Counted from the stretch's first letter, positions 45,079-53,407 are shown. The stretch is 64,000 bases of DNA from an uncultured Maribacter sp. (GCF_947500405.1 NZ_CANMRY010000005.1:210169-274168); one strand, 5' to 3'. A program made the numbers and translations. The notes: generated by a model from the sequence alone, not told the origin.

Positions 45079-46725
45079 CTATCTGTTTAGCTTATATTTT
45101 TCACTTAATCTTGCTGGCATAGCAGAAGGAGTATATACAACACCAGTACCACGATCTCCTTGCGATTTATAGTGAGGGCTATCTGCAGTACTTTCTGGCT
45201 TATAGTTAAGCTCTCCACTTTCTTTTACCCACCAATTAAGCCATTCTTTTTCCAATTCTAAAACTTTTTCATGATACACTTGAGACACATCATTAGTCTC
45301 TAGAGGGTCTTCTATCGTATTGTATAACTCCCATCCATTATCGTCTACTTCAATTAAACTCCATTCTGAAGTTCTAATCGCACGATTATCCATAAACTGA
45401 AAGTACATTGGATCTTCTCGTTTCCATGTTTTTCCTTTTAACAAAGGTATAAATGACTGGCCTACAAGTTTATTATCCTCTGATTCGGAAGATGTTTTTG
45501 CTGCTTCTAAAAATGTAGGCATAAAATCTACTACGTTTATAGCTTCAGTGCTTATAGAATTAGGTTTTGGTATAGATTGTGGCCATTTAACAATTGCCCC
45601 AGTTTTAACACCTCCTGAGTGTTGGCTTATTTTATATAGTCTTAAAGGGCTAACACTTGTATAAGCCCAACCTGTGCCCAATTGATAGTTGGCACCTAAA
45701 TCTCCAGGTAAAAGTCCCTTTTTGAGTAAGGTTTTGTCAAGAACAGAAAAAGAATCTGTACCATTATCACTTAAAAATAGTATTAATGTATTTTTATCTT
45801 GATTAGTAGCTTTTAAAGCATCCATTAATTGTCCAATACCTTTATCCATTCGTTCTACCATTGCGGCATAAACAGACATTCTTAAATCTTCTAAATCCTT
45901 TTGCGCATCTGTTAAGGTATTCCAGTCTGGTAAGTTTTGAGGATATTCTGGAAAAGAAGCCTCAGCTGCTATAAGTCCAAAAGATTTTTGTTTTTCAATA
46001 CGTTGTTCTCTTACAGATTGCCAACCTTTTAGATAAGAACCGCGATATTTCATAATATCTTCTTTAGGGGCTTGTAATGGGTTGTGGGGGGATTGATAAC
46101 TTAAATATAAAAAGAAAGGCTCTTTATTTTGTCCGTTGTTAGATTTCACAAATTCAACGGCTCTCTCAGAAAAAGCGTCTGTAGAATAAAAAGAATTCCC
46201 AAAGTCTTCATATTTTTGCTCATTAATCCTATAGTCTTTACCTCCTTTAAAATAAGAAGAATAACCTCCCAAAAAACCGAAGAAGTAATCAAACCCCTTT
46301 TTATTTGGTGTGCCATCTAAATGCCATTTTCCAATTAAACCTGTTCTATAGCCCTCTTTTTTTAATTCTTGAGCAATATTAGGACCATTTTGGGCGCCAA
46401 AACCTGCTCTTGGCCACCATTTACCCGTTAGCATTGCACTTCTTGAAGCTACACACATACCGGCATTAAATACATTAGGAAGACGAATTCCTTCACTAGC
46501 CAAATTGTCTAAAGTTGGAGTACTTATTTCTCCACCATAGCACCCTAAATCACTATAACCCAAATCGTCTGCCATAATTACAATAATGTTTGGCGACCCT
46601 ACTTCTTTTGGGTTTTCAGTTTTACAACTTTCTGCAAGACAAACAGTAATACACAATAGAATGCATCTAATATTAAAAAATGTATTTTTAGAATAAAAGG
46701 TGTAAAATGAGCAATTTTTTTTCAT
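45079..46725 (-). CDS. Exported sulfatase with CVASR maturation motif
   Basis: This is a 548-residue formylglycine sulfatase. An N-terminal hydrophobic segment (about 18-34, ending near Cys34) serves as signal or lipoprotein anchor. The metal-binding segment is IVIMADDLGYSDLGCYGG (Asp53-Asp54), and the maturation motif is CVASRSAMLTG with Cys91, the alanine variant of C-x-P-x-R. Further motifs are GKWHLDG and FLSDNGTDS. It is co-transcribed with the upstream sulfatase at 46753 (27 bp gap). Its motif and length differ from the other two sulfatases, so it probably attacks a different sulfate position. Confidence 0.9.
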   Translation of the reverse strand: MKKNCSFYTFYSKNTFFNIRCILLCITVCLAESCKTENPKEVGSPNIIVIMADDLGYSDLGCYGGEISTPTLDNLASEGIRLPNVFNAGMCVASRSAMLTGKWWPRAGFGAQNGPNIAQELKKEGYRTGLIGKWHLDGTPNKKGFDYFFGFLGGYSSYFKGGKDYRINEQKYEDFGNSFYSTDAFSERAVEFVKSNNGQNKEPFFLYLSYQSPHNPLQAPKEDIMKYRGSYLKGWQSVREQRIEKQKSFGLIAAEASFPEYPQNLPDWNTLTDAQKDLEDLRMSVYAAMVERMDKGIGQLMDALKATNQDKNTLILFLSDNGTDSFSVLDKTLLKKGLLPGDLGANYQLGTGWAYTSVSPLRLYKISQHSGGVKTGAIVKWPQSIPKPNSISTEAINVVDFMPTFLEAAKTSSESEDNKLVGQSFIPLLKGKTWKREDPMYFQFMDNRAIRTSEWSLIEVDDNGWELYNTIEDPLETNDVSQVYHEKVLELEKEWLNWWVKESGELNYKPESTADSPHYKSQGDRGTGVVYTPSAMPARLSEKYKLNR

Positions 46726-46752
46726 TTGTAATATTATGTATAAAAAATAGAA

Positions 46753-48456
46753 TTAGATATTTGAATTAAAAGATGAAAACCTATCTATAAAGGGGGTATC
46801 TCTAACTTCTTTTTTAGGGTTATAACTTTCATTAATCTTTGGCCAATAACGTTTATCTACATTAAGTTTTAACCAACTCATTAACTTGTTAAACATTTTA
46901 TCTGTAAGTTCTGGGTTTTCTGTTATTAAGTTGTTTTTCTCATACGGGTCTTCCTCTATATTGTATAGGTGGAATCTTCCATACCAATCAAAAATAAGTT
47001 TGTAATCACCTTCTCTAATTGCAGAATGTGGCGTAAGTGCATAAGGTTCAAAAGGGCTATTATAAATTACGTTAAAAGGGTAATGCCAATAATGTGTTGT
47101 TTTGGTGTAGCTGTTATTTTCATTTTTTACATCAGAAAGTATTGGTATTAAGCTTTCACCATCAAGCTTGTTTTTGGCTACAATATCTTTAGCGTTATAA
47201 CCTGCCGCATCTAATAAAGAGGGATAAATATCAGTACAATCCACAGGAATATCTACCCATTTTCCTTCTTGTACTTTTCCTTTCCATTTAAAAACCAAGG
47301 GTACTCTAATTCCGCCTTCCGTTACACAGGCTTTTCCTCCTAAAAATGGGTCGTTGTTGGTTCCTTTATTGTTTGGTGTAACTTCGGCATCAATACCTCC
47401 ATTATCAGACATAAAAACAACAAGTGTATTTTCCTCAATACCAAGTTCTTTTATCTTTTCTAGAATAGCCCCTACTGAGCGGTCTAAACTTTTAATCATT
47501 GAAGCATAAACTGGATCATCATGCCCATTCCAACCTTTATTTACTTTACTTTCAAAATACGATACTTCTTCAGGTTTACCTTGATAAGGTGTATGAATAG
47601 CAAAATGTGAAAAGTACAAGAAAAAGGGTTTGTCCTTGACTTTTGCTCTATCTTCTATAAACCGTAAGGCTTGTACAGTAAGGTCATCTGTTAAATATTT
47701 TTTATTTGTTTCTTTTCCTGAACTCCCTATTTCTAATGCTTCTGGAGCAACTTTTGGAAAATTTTTATTTGTTCTATCATTCCATACTTTTCTCCAATTA
47801 TAATACTTAGACCCTCCAGCATCAAACCAAGCTAAAGGCTCAAAACCTTGGTCTTTGGGTTGATACCCTTTGGCTCCAAAGCCTCCGAGATGCCACTTTC
47901 CAATGAAGCTCGAATGATAGTCTTTAAGTGCTTCGGCAATGGACAGTTCGTCTCTTCCTTCATCAAGTTCACTACCTGTTGGAATGGCAGAATTAGAAAT
48001 TCCGTTAGTTAGTGCTTGCTCAATCTTTATGGGGTCTTTGTGTTCAAAAACGTCGTGTATGTAATAGCCATTAGGTACTTCTTCATTTTGATTATAATAG
48101 GTTGCTCTTGGTGGCATAGCAGTAGTAAAACCTAGTCTCCCTGAATATTTGCCTGTTAATATACTTGCTCTTGTAGGCGAGCATAATTGATTTGCATAGG
48201 CTTGCGAAAAGGATGTACCTTCAACTACCAATTTATCAATATTAGGTGTTTCATAAAACATTTCGTCTGGATGTGTGCCAGTAAATTTATTAGCATAAGC
48301 TTGACAATCCATGATACCATAATCGTCGGCAAGTATAAAAATTATATTAGGGCGGGATGCATTTTTATCTTCTGTACTTTTCTTATTTGCATTCGATTCG
48401 CATCCTGCAAAGAATAATACTAAAAGACAAATACTACCTAACTTTAAATATTTCAT
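46753..48456 (-). CDS. Sulfatase lipoprotein (formylglycine type)
   Basis: This 567-residue sulfatase has a clear lipobox (LFFAGC, Cys19). Metal-binding Asp-Asp is in IIFILADDYGIMDCQ (residues 44-45), and the maturation motif CSPTRASILTG has Cys92. GKWHLGG and FMSDNGG follow. It is the first full-length enzyme gene of the minus-strand operon driven by site d, preceded by a possible 48-residue exported peptide. Anchoring to the outer membrane would place it next to the SusC/D importer. Confidence 0.92.
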   Translation of the reverse strand: MKYLKLGSICLLVLFFAGCESNANKKSTEDKNASRPNIIFILADDYGIMDCQAYANKFTGTHPDEMFYETPNIDKLVVEGTSFSQAYANQLCSPTRASILTGKYSGRLGFTTAMPPRATYYNQNEEVPNGYYIHDVFEHKDPIKIEQALTNGISNSAIPTGSELDEGRDELSIAEALKDYHSSFIGKWHLGGFGAKGYQPKDQGFEPLAWFDAGGSKYYNWRKVWNDRTNKNFPKVAPEALEIGSSGKETNKKYLTDDLTVQALRFIEDRAKVKDKPFFLYFSHFAIHTPYQGKPEEVSYFESKVNKGWNGHDDPVYASMIKSLDRSVGAILEKIKELGIEENTLVVFMSDNGGIDAEVTPNNKGTNNDPFLGGKACVTEGGIRVPLVFKWKGKVQEGKWVDIPVDCTDIYPSLLDAAGYNAKDIVAKNKLDGESLIPILSDVKNENNSYTKTTHYWHYPFNVIYNSPFEPYALTPHSAIREGDYKLIFDWYGRFHLYNIEEDPYEKNNLITENPELTDKMFNKLMSWLKLNVDKRYWPKINESYNPKKEVRDTPFIDRFSSFNSNI

Positions 48457-48478
48457 GTGATATATAATTACTGTCTAT

Positions 48479-48625
48479 TTAACTTTGGTTATTATTAATA
48501 TGACCATTTAAAACAATTAATTCTATCTGATTATATGCATTTATATTTATGCTATAAGAGGTTTTTGAAGCATGAGTAAAAAAGGCAATGATGTATAATA
48601 GAAAAAACCAAAAATATTTGTGCAT
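48479..48625 (-). CDS. Possible 48-residue exported peptide leading the sulfatase operon
   Basis: The sequence starts MHKYFWFFLLYIIAFFTHA, a good signal peptide, followed by about 29 mature residues ending NNNQS. The ATG at 48625 is about 25 nt downstream of the transcription start predicted from promoter d, and the stop is 22 bp before the sulfatase ATG. The longer frame from 48709 starts upstream of the promoter and is rejected. No family is recognised. It could be a real small protein or a leader peptide. Confidence 0.4.
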   Translation of the reverse strand: MHKYFWFFLLYIIAFFTHASKTSYSININAYNQIELIVLNGHINNNQS

Positions 48626-48655
48626 AGTACTATTCTGAAGGTAATTTATATGATA

Positions 48656-48699
48656 TAAAATTACAGTACCTATTCCAAAAAACCATCCTGCCGAATATG
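48656..48699 (-). promoter_or_regulatory. PUL promoter d: shared 17-bp site plus -7 element, for the sulfatase operon
   Basis: Reading the minus strand, CATATTCGGCAGGATGG (48699-48683), 19 bp, then TAATTTTA (48663-48656). Confidence 0.72.
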
Positions 48700-48708
48700 G
48701 TTCTTTCA

Positions 48709-48752
48709 CAGAAGGGGCATGATTGTTTTGTTAATCTTTATCGATAATTTAG
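48709..48752 (+). promoter_or_regulatory. PUL promoter e: degenerate copy of the shared site, for the 48824 operon
   Basis: CAGAAGGGGCATGATTG (48709-48725), 19 bp, then TAATTTAG (48745-48752). It agrees with the degenerate consensus of the other four at 14 of 17 positions and has the identical 19-bp spacing, about 70 bp before the gene start. Confidence 0.5.
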
Positions 48753-48823
48753 CTCTCTATAATTAGAATTTAAGATTTATAAAATTTCAAAAAACCAATT
48801 AAAACAATCATAAGTATATCAAA

Positions 48824-50491
48824 ATGAAGAATTTAATAAAATTATTGTTTTTTTTATTATCAATAAACATTGGTGCTCAAGGTATAGATAAATCTTTGTA
48901 TGCTTTTGATTTTAAGATGGATAGTCTTAGCATCCCCCAACGGGCAGAACTTTTTGAAAAGCTTGGTTATAGTGGCACTACATTTATTGTAAAAAACAAT
49001 GAGCAAATAAAAAAACTACAAGAATATTTAGATACTAAAGCGTTTTCTTCAGGAAAATTATCTATTCCAGTAGTTTATTTCCCGTTTGATTTCTCTAATG
49101 ATTCTGAAAAAGAAAACAAATTATGGCGCGAAGCATTAAGTGCATTGCCAGAAGGAACGGATCTATGGGTTATCATCTTGAAAAAAGATGCTACAAAGGA
49201 AAAAACTTTGGCACTTTTGAAAAACATGACAACTGAAGCTCAAGAATTAAACAAGAATATTGTTATCTATCCGCACGATAATTGTTTTATAGAATCAGCA
49301 GAAGAAGCCATTCCATATATTGAGGAGTTAAATGTTCCAAACCTCTATCTAACTCTACACCTATGTCATGAATTAAGAGCAGGTAATGGAAACCGTTTAT
49401 TGGATGTCGCTATAAAATCGGCTCCATATTTAAAGTTTGCATCCATTTCTGGTTCTAATGTAACGATGTTCAATAATGATAAAGGAAATTGGTCTGATGC
49501 TATAAAGCCTTTGGATAAAGGTGATTATGATGTGTCTAAATTTGTATCTGTGTTGCAAAAAATAAAGTTTCAAGGCAAAACCATGTTGCATACTTTTGGA
49601 ATTGAAGAAGCTCCTAAAGAGCACTTGTCTCGTTCTATTAAGAAATGGAATACTTTGGTAGATACTACATACAAAACTCTAAATAACAATCTAAATAACA
49701 TTTTAGATAACCCGGAAAATGCATATTGGGATAATGTTTCAAAAACTTGGTTTATTTCTAGTCTTGGAGGAGAAAAAGTAACGATTGAAAAAGATGGTTA
49801 TGGATGGCTTACCCGTCTGGACGAAAACGGAAATGTTATATCAAATAGATGGGTTGAAGGTTTAGATGCGCCAACAGGAATGGCTTCTTATAAAAACTTA
49901 CTGTATGTTGCAGATAGGGGTGTTTTAGTAGAAATAGATATTTCCAAAGGAAAAATTATTAGAAAAATAAATTTACCTAATTCTGAGTTCGCTAATGATG
50001 TTGCGGCTACAACCAGCGGAGATATTTACGTATCTGACACATTCACAAATAGTATTTACAAACTACCAAAAAACAAAAATATAGAGGTTTTTATTAAAAA
50101 TGATGTCCTGGAGTTCCCAAATGGTTTATGGATAGATGGAGAACATTTAATAGTTGCTACATGGGGACCAATGACCAATCGTGAAACTTTTGAAACAAGC
50201 AGAAAAGGAACATTAATGAGAATAAATCTAAAGACAAAGGAAATAAAACCTATAGGTGAAGGCTTTCCTATTGCTAACTTTGATGGAGTTGTAAAGTATG
50301 GAAAGTTCTATTATGCAACAGATTGGACTGGAGGAAGGCTATTAAAAATTAGTAACGACGGAAATGTAGAAGAAGTAATCTCTGGTTTTTCACAACTTGC
50401 CGATTTAGGTATTAATACAGAAAAAGGAATTATCATGATTCCTGAAATGAGCAAAAACCGTTTCATTTTTTTCAATCTAAAAGCTCTATAA
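48824..50491 (+). CDS. Exported fusion: TIM-barrel sugar isomerase-like domain + SMP-30-like propeller
   Basis: This 555-residue protein has a signal peptide (MKNLIKLLFFLLSINIGAQ). Residues about 20-280 resemble the xylose isomerase/AP endonuclease 2-type TIM barrel (YPHDNCFIESAEEAIPYIEELNVPNLYLTLHLCHELRAG, with likely metal ligands). Residues about 295-555 form an SMP-30/gluconolactonase-like six-bladed propeller (LDAPTGMASYKNLLYVADRGVLVEID, NDVAATTSGDIYVSDT, FPNGLWID, NFDGVVKYGKFYYATDW). Both halves are usually separate proteins. It heads an operon with the SDR and FAH genes. A role in handling 3-keto sugars or lactones outside the cytoplasm is plausible, not proven. Confidence 0.78.
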   Translation: MKNLIKLLFFLLSINIGAQGIDKSLYAFDFKMDSLSIPQRAELFEKLGYSGTTFIVKNNEQIKKLQEYLDTKAFSSGKLSIPVVYFPFDFSNDSEKENKLWREALSALPEGTDLWVIILKKDATKEKTLALLKNMTTEAQELNKNIVIYPHDNCFIESAEEAIPYIEELNVPNLYLTLHLCHELRAGNGNRLLDVAIKSAPYLKFASISGSNVTMFNNDKGNWSDAIKPLDKGDYDVSKFVSVLQKIKFQGKTMLHTFGIEEAPKEHLSRSIKKWNTLVDTTYKTLNNNLNNILDNPENAYWDNVSKTWFISSLGGEKVTIEKDGYGWLTRLDENGNVISNRWVEGLDAPTGMASYKNLLYVADRGVLVEIDISKGKIIRKINLPNSEFANDVAATTSGDIYVSDTFTNSIYKLPKNKNIEVFIKNDVLEFPNGLWIDGEHLIVATWGPMTNRETFETSRKGTLMRINLKTKEIKPIGEGFPIANFDGVVKYGKFYYATDWTGGRLLKISNDGNVEEVISGFSQLADLGINTEKGIIMIPEMSKNRFIFFNLKAL

Positions 50492-50547
50492 ACTAAAAAA
50501 TAAGTGTTTTACTTAAAATTGTACGCAAAATAGCTTGTTAATATAAA

Positions 50548-51327
50548 ATGGACATATTTAATTTAAAAAATAAAAGAGCTATTGTTACTGGAGGCGGTAG
50601 CGGCATTGGAAGAGCTATTAGTACCGTTTTAGCGCAACAAGGAGCATTAGTTTATATTTTAGATATAGACGAAACAGGAGCAGATAGCCTTCTTGCTGAT
50701 ATTCATAAAAAAGGAGGGCGAGCGGTTTTTAAAAAGTGTGATATATCTATTAAGCAAGAAGTTGATGATGCAATTAAAGCTGCTGCTGGATCTAAAAAAA
50801 AGCTAGATATCATTATTAATAATGCAGGCATAGCACATATAGGAAGCCTTGAAAAAACATCTACAGAGGATTTTAATAAGCTGTTTTCTGTCAATGTAGA
50901 AGGTGTTTTTCATGTGATGAAATCTTCTTTACCATTTTTAAAATCAAATGGAGGTGTTATTATTAATATGGCTTCTATAGCAGCCTCAGTTGGAATTAAA
51001 GATAGGTTTGCCTATAGCATGACGAAAAGTGCTGTAGTTGGTATGACACTCTCAGTTGCGAAGGATTATATAAACTACAATATTCGTTGTAATTCTATTT
51101 CGCCAGGCAGAGTACATACACCTTTTATAAACGGGTTTTTAAAGAGAAACTACCCCGGTCAAGAAATGATTATGTTTGATAAATTATCAAAGTCTCAGCC
51201 AATTGGCAGAATGGGAAATTCTAAAGAAGTTGCACACCTTGTACTATATCTATGTTCTGATGAAGCTTCATTTGTTACAGGCAGTAATTATGATATTGAT
51301 GGAGGTTTTACGCGTTTAAATAACTAA
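50548..51327 (+). CDS. SDR-family dehydrogenase, probable 2-keto-3-deoxy-L-rhamnonate (L-fuconate) 4-dehydrogenase
   Basis: This is a 259-residue classical SDR: TGGGSGIG at 14-21, NNAGIAHIG near 90, a catalytic YSMTK and a C-terminal FVTGSNYDIDGGFTR. It lies 44 bp before the FAH-family hydrolase gene. That pairing is typical of the diketo-hydrolase route, where the C4 hydroxyl of the 2-keto-3-deoxy acid is oxidised before hydrolysis. The substrate is inferred from that pairing and from the rhamnose genes in the same locus. Confidence 0.82.
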   Translation: MDIFNLKNKRAIVTGGGSGIGRAISTVLAQQGALVYILDIDETGADSLLADIHKKGGRAVFKKCDISIKQEVDDAIKAAAGSKKKLDIIINNAGIAHIGSLEKTSTEDFNKLFSVNVEGVFHVMKSSLPFLKSNGGVIINMASIAASVGIKDRFAYSMTKSAVVGMTLSVAKDYINYNIRCNSISPGRVHTPFINGFLKRNYPGQEMIMFDKLSKSQPIGRMGNSKEVAHLVLYLCSDEASFVTGSNYDIDGGFTRLNN

Positions 51328-51370
51328 TATTTAACCATATAAATATTCTACAAATTTTAAAAATAAGACA

Positions 51371-52222
51371 ATGAAATTAATTCGTTTTGGAGTATTGGGC
51401 CAAGAAAAACCAGGTGTATTAATAAATGGTGAGCGTAAAGATTTATCATCAGTGTTCAATGATTGGGATAAAGATTTTTTTAATACTAATGGACTTAAAA
51501 AATTAGACGAATGTTTAAAAAATATGGCAGTATACCCTAATGTAGATAAATCTGAACGTTGGGGTGCTTGCGTAGCTCGTCCAGGTAAGGTAATATGTAT
51601 TGGCCTTAACTATTCTGATCATGCTGAGGAATCTGGAATGGCTATTCCTAAAGAACCTATAATATTTCAAAAAGGTTCTAATACAGTGGTTGGCCCTTAT
51701 GATGATATTATTATTCCTAGAAATTCTGAGAAAACAGATTGGGAAGTAGAATTAGGTGTTATAGTAGGAAAAGATACAAAGTACTTAAATTCTATAGAAG
51801 AAGCCAAAGGTTGTATTGCTGGGTATTGTACTTCTCATGATGTATCTGAAAGAGCATTTCAGTTAGAAAGAGGTGGGCAATGGACTAAAGGAAAGTCTTG
51901 CGATAACTTTAACCCTTTAGGGCCTTATTTAGTAACAACAGATGAGATTAACGATGTTCAGAACCTAAATATGAAATTAACAGTTAATGGGGTTCAAAAA
52001 CAAAAAGGCAATACAGGTTATATGATTTTTGATGTATATCGGGTAATTCATCATTTATCTCAATTTATGACTTTAGAAGCAGGAGATATTATAAACACAG
52101 GTACACCGCCAGGAGTTGGTTTAGGGTTTAATCCTCCTCAATATTTAAAAGAAAATGATATAGTTGAGCTTGAAATAGAAGGATTAGGAAGTCAAAAGCA
52201 AACTTGTGTAAATGCATTTTAG
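51371..52222 (+). CDS. FAH-family hydrolase, probable 2,4-diketo-3-deoxy-L-rhamnonate (L-fuconate) hydrolase
   Basis: This 283-residue fumarylacetoacetate hydrolase-fold enzyme would cleave the diketo acid to pyruvate and lactate in the cytoplasm. The family motifs are VICIGLNYSDHAEESGMAIPKEPIIFQKGSNTVVGP, DWEVELGVIVGKD (metal-binding Glu residues), HDVSERAFQLERGGQWTKGKSCDNFNPLGP and a late NTGTPPGVGLG. It is the last gene of the operon from 48824. A weak hairpin (ACCTCTA/TAGGGGT, about 52234-52255) follows without a clear T-run. Confidence 0.88.
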   Translation: MKLIRFGVLGQEKPGVLINGERKDLSSVFNDWDKDFFNTNGLKKLDECLKNMAVYPNVDKSERWGACVARPGKVICIGLNYSDHAEESGMAIPKEPIIFQKGSNTVVGPYDDIIIPRNSEKTDWEVELGVIVGKDTKYLNSIEEAKGCIAGYCTSHDVSERAFQLERGGQWTKGKSCDNFNPLGPYLVTTDEINDVQNLNMKLTVNGVQKQKGNTGYMIFDVYRVIHHLSQFMTLEAGDIINTGTPPGVGLGFNPPQYLKENDIVELEIEGLGSQKQTCVNAF

Positions 52223-52450
52223 ATCAGTAATTTACCTCTATTTAAGTATTTAGGGGTATTTACTCTAGATTTTATTTTTAATTTGGTGATGTACATACTT
52301 CACTTACTATATCACTTTGTTTTGCCGTTTAAAAAATTTCAAGATATCCATCATAAAACTATTAGTTGATTTTCTTTAAAATTAGGTATTTCAATATTAA
52401 AATGGTCGTACACTTATATTTTACTAAAAGACTTTCCTTTCTTAAAAAAA

Positions 52451-52813
52451 CTATTTAATGAATATTAATTCTTTAGCATTTATCGCTTCTTTATAATTTG
52501 CTTTAATAGTTCGATACCTATTAAAGAACTTTTTATTTTCTACATGTTTTAGTACAACAATAATAGTGTTGTCTTCACTTTTTTCTATTTCAGACACTAC
52601 AACATTTAAATTAATTAAATTTTTATAATTAGCTAATCCTCCTTTTTTTATTATAAAATTTTTTCTTGGTAATATTAAGTATTTGTAATTAGATGCAGAA
52701 GGATATCCTATCTCTAATTTAGTTCCTATTTTAATGACATTACTTTCTGAAGAGGTATTTGCTTTTATACTAGTACTCATACTTATATATAATACTATTA
52801 CTAAATTTGACAA
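52451..52813 (-). CDS. Hypothetical exported protein
   Basis: I do not recognise this 120-residue protein. The N-terminus (MSNLVIVLYISMSTSIKANTSSES) looks like a signal peptide cleaved near Ala18. The rest is small, basic and predicted mostly beta strand (KIGTKLEIGYPSASNYKYLILPRKNFIIKKGG, NLNVVVSEIE, NTIIVVLKHVENKKFFNRYRTIKANYKEAINAKELIFIK). It follows another small hypothetical gene on the same strand by 44 bp, so the pair may be one unit lying just outside the PUL. Confidence 0.5.
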   Translation of the reverse strand: MSNLVIVLYISMSTSIKANTSSESNVIKIGTKLEIGYPSASNYKYLILPRKNFIIKKGGLANYKNLINLNVVVSEIEKSEDNTIIVVLKHVENKKFFNRYRTIKANYKEAINAKELIFIK

Positions 52814-52857
52814 TTATAATATTAATTATCTTTAACTAATTTAGAATATAGAGCTAT

Positions 52858-53208
52858 TTAATTATTTAATTCACAAAATTTTCTATATATCAGTAGCTTT
52901 TCATTATTTGTAAAATTCTTATTCTCAAACCAATCTATAGCTTTTATTTTTTCATTTTCAATTTGAGCTTCTCGTATAGCTTTTAAAGAAACTAAATGCC
53001 AATGTGTAGCATAATCTCTATAAACAGAAAAACCAACATCTTCCATTATATAAGAAATTTTTGGATCATTTTTTAAACGCACTCCATTTTTTAAAACAGC
53101 AAGGGTTTTTGTTGTCTTTTCAACTACAGAGAAAGTATATCTTGCTAGGTCTTCAAAACCATCTCTTTTAACATTGTACACCTTATCCCCTATTTTAAGT
53201 TTTTCCAT
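52858..53208 (-). CDS. Hypothetical cytoplasmic protein with SH3-like N-terminus
   Basis: This 116-residue protein is not recognised. Residues 1-50 (MEKLKIGDKVYNVKRDGFEDLARYTFSVVEKTTKTLAVLKNG) look like a small beta-barrel of the KOW/SH3 type ('is the setting X, and what does it alter'). The C-terminal third is helical (LKAIREAQIENEKIKAIDWFENK and NNEKLLIYRKFCELNN). No catalytic pattern is visible. It is probably the first gene of a two-gene minus-strand unit with 52451-52813. Confidence 0.5.
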   Translation of the reverse strand: MEKLKIGDKVYNVKRDGFEDLARYTFSVVEKTTKTLAVLKNGVRLKNDPKISYIMEDVGFSVYRDYATHWHLVSLKAIREAQIENEKIKAIDWFENKNFTNNEKLLIYRKFCELNN

Positions 53209-53407
53209 AATCTATTTAATAAATAGCTTTCAAAAATAAAATGTACCACTCAATCTAACCATTATTTTCATTTAATTTTATAAACAAAATAGTACTCAAT
53301 ATATTTTATTCATAAACTACAAAACATCAATCAATTATATTTATTTTATTATAATTTCAATTATTTTATTAAAATAAATGCACTTTTGCACTCTAATAAA
53401 ATTTGAA

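Larger units (their letters stand above)
48457..48823. other. Divergent control region between the sulfatase operon and the 48824 operon
   Basis: This 367-bp region holds the small exported-peptide ORF and two back-to-back copies of the shared PUL site, only 9 bp apart and pointing outwards (sites d and e). The remainder, 48753-48823, is an AT-rich leader for the plus-strand operon. Confidence 0.65.

Noticed and set aside
48626..48709. Longer version of the small peptide starting at 48709
   Set aside because: It would be translated from upstream of the predicted transcription start and overlaps the regulatory site.
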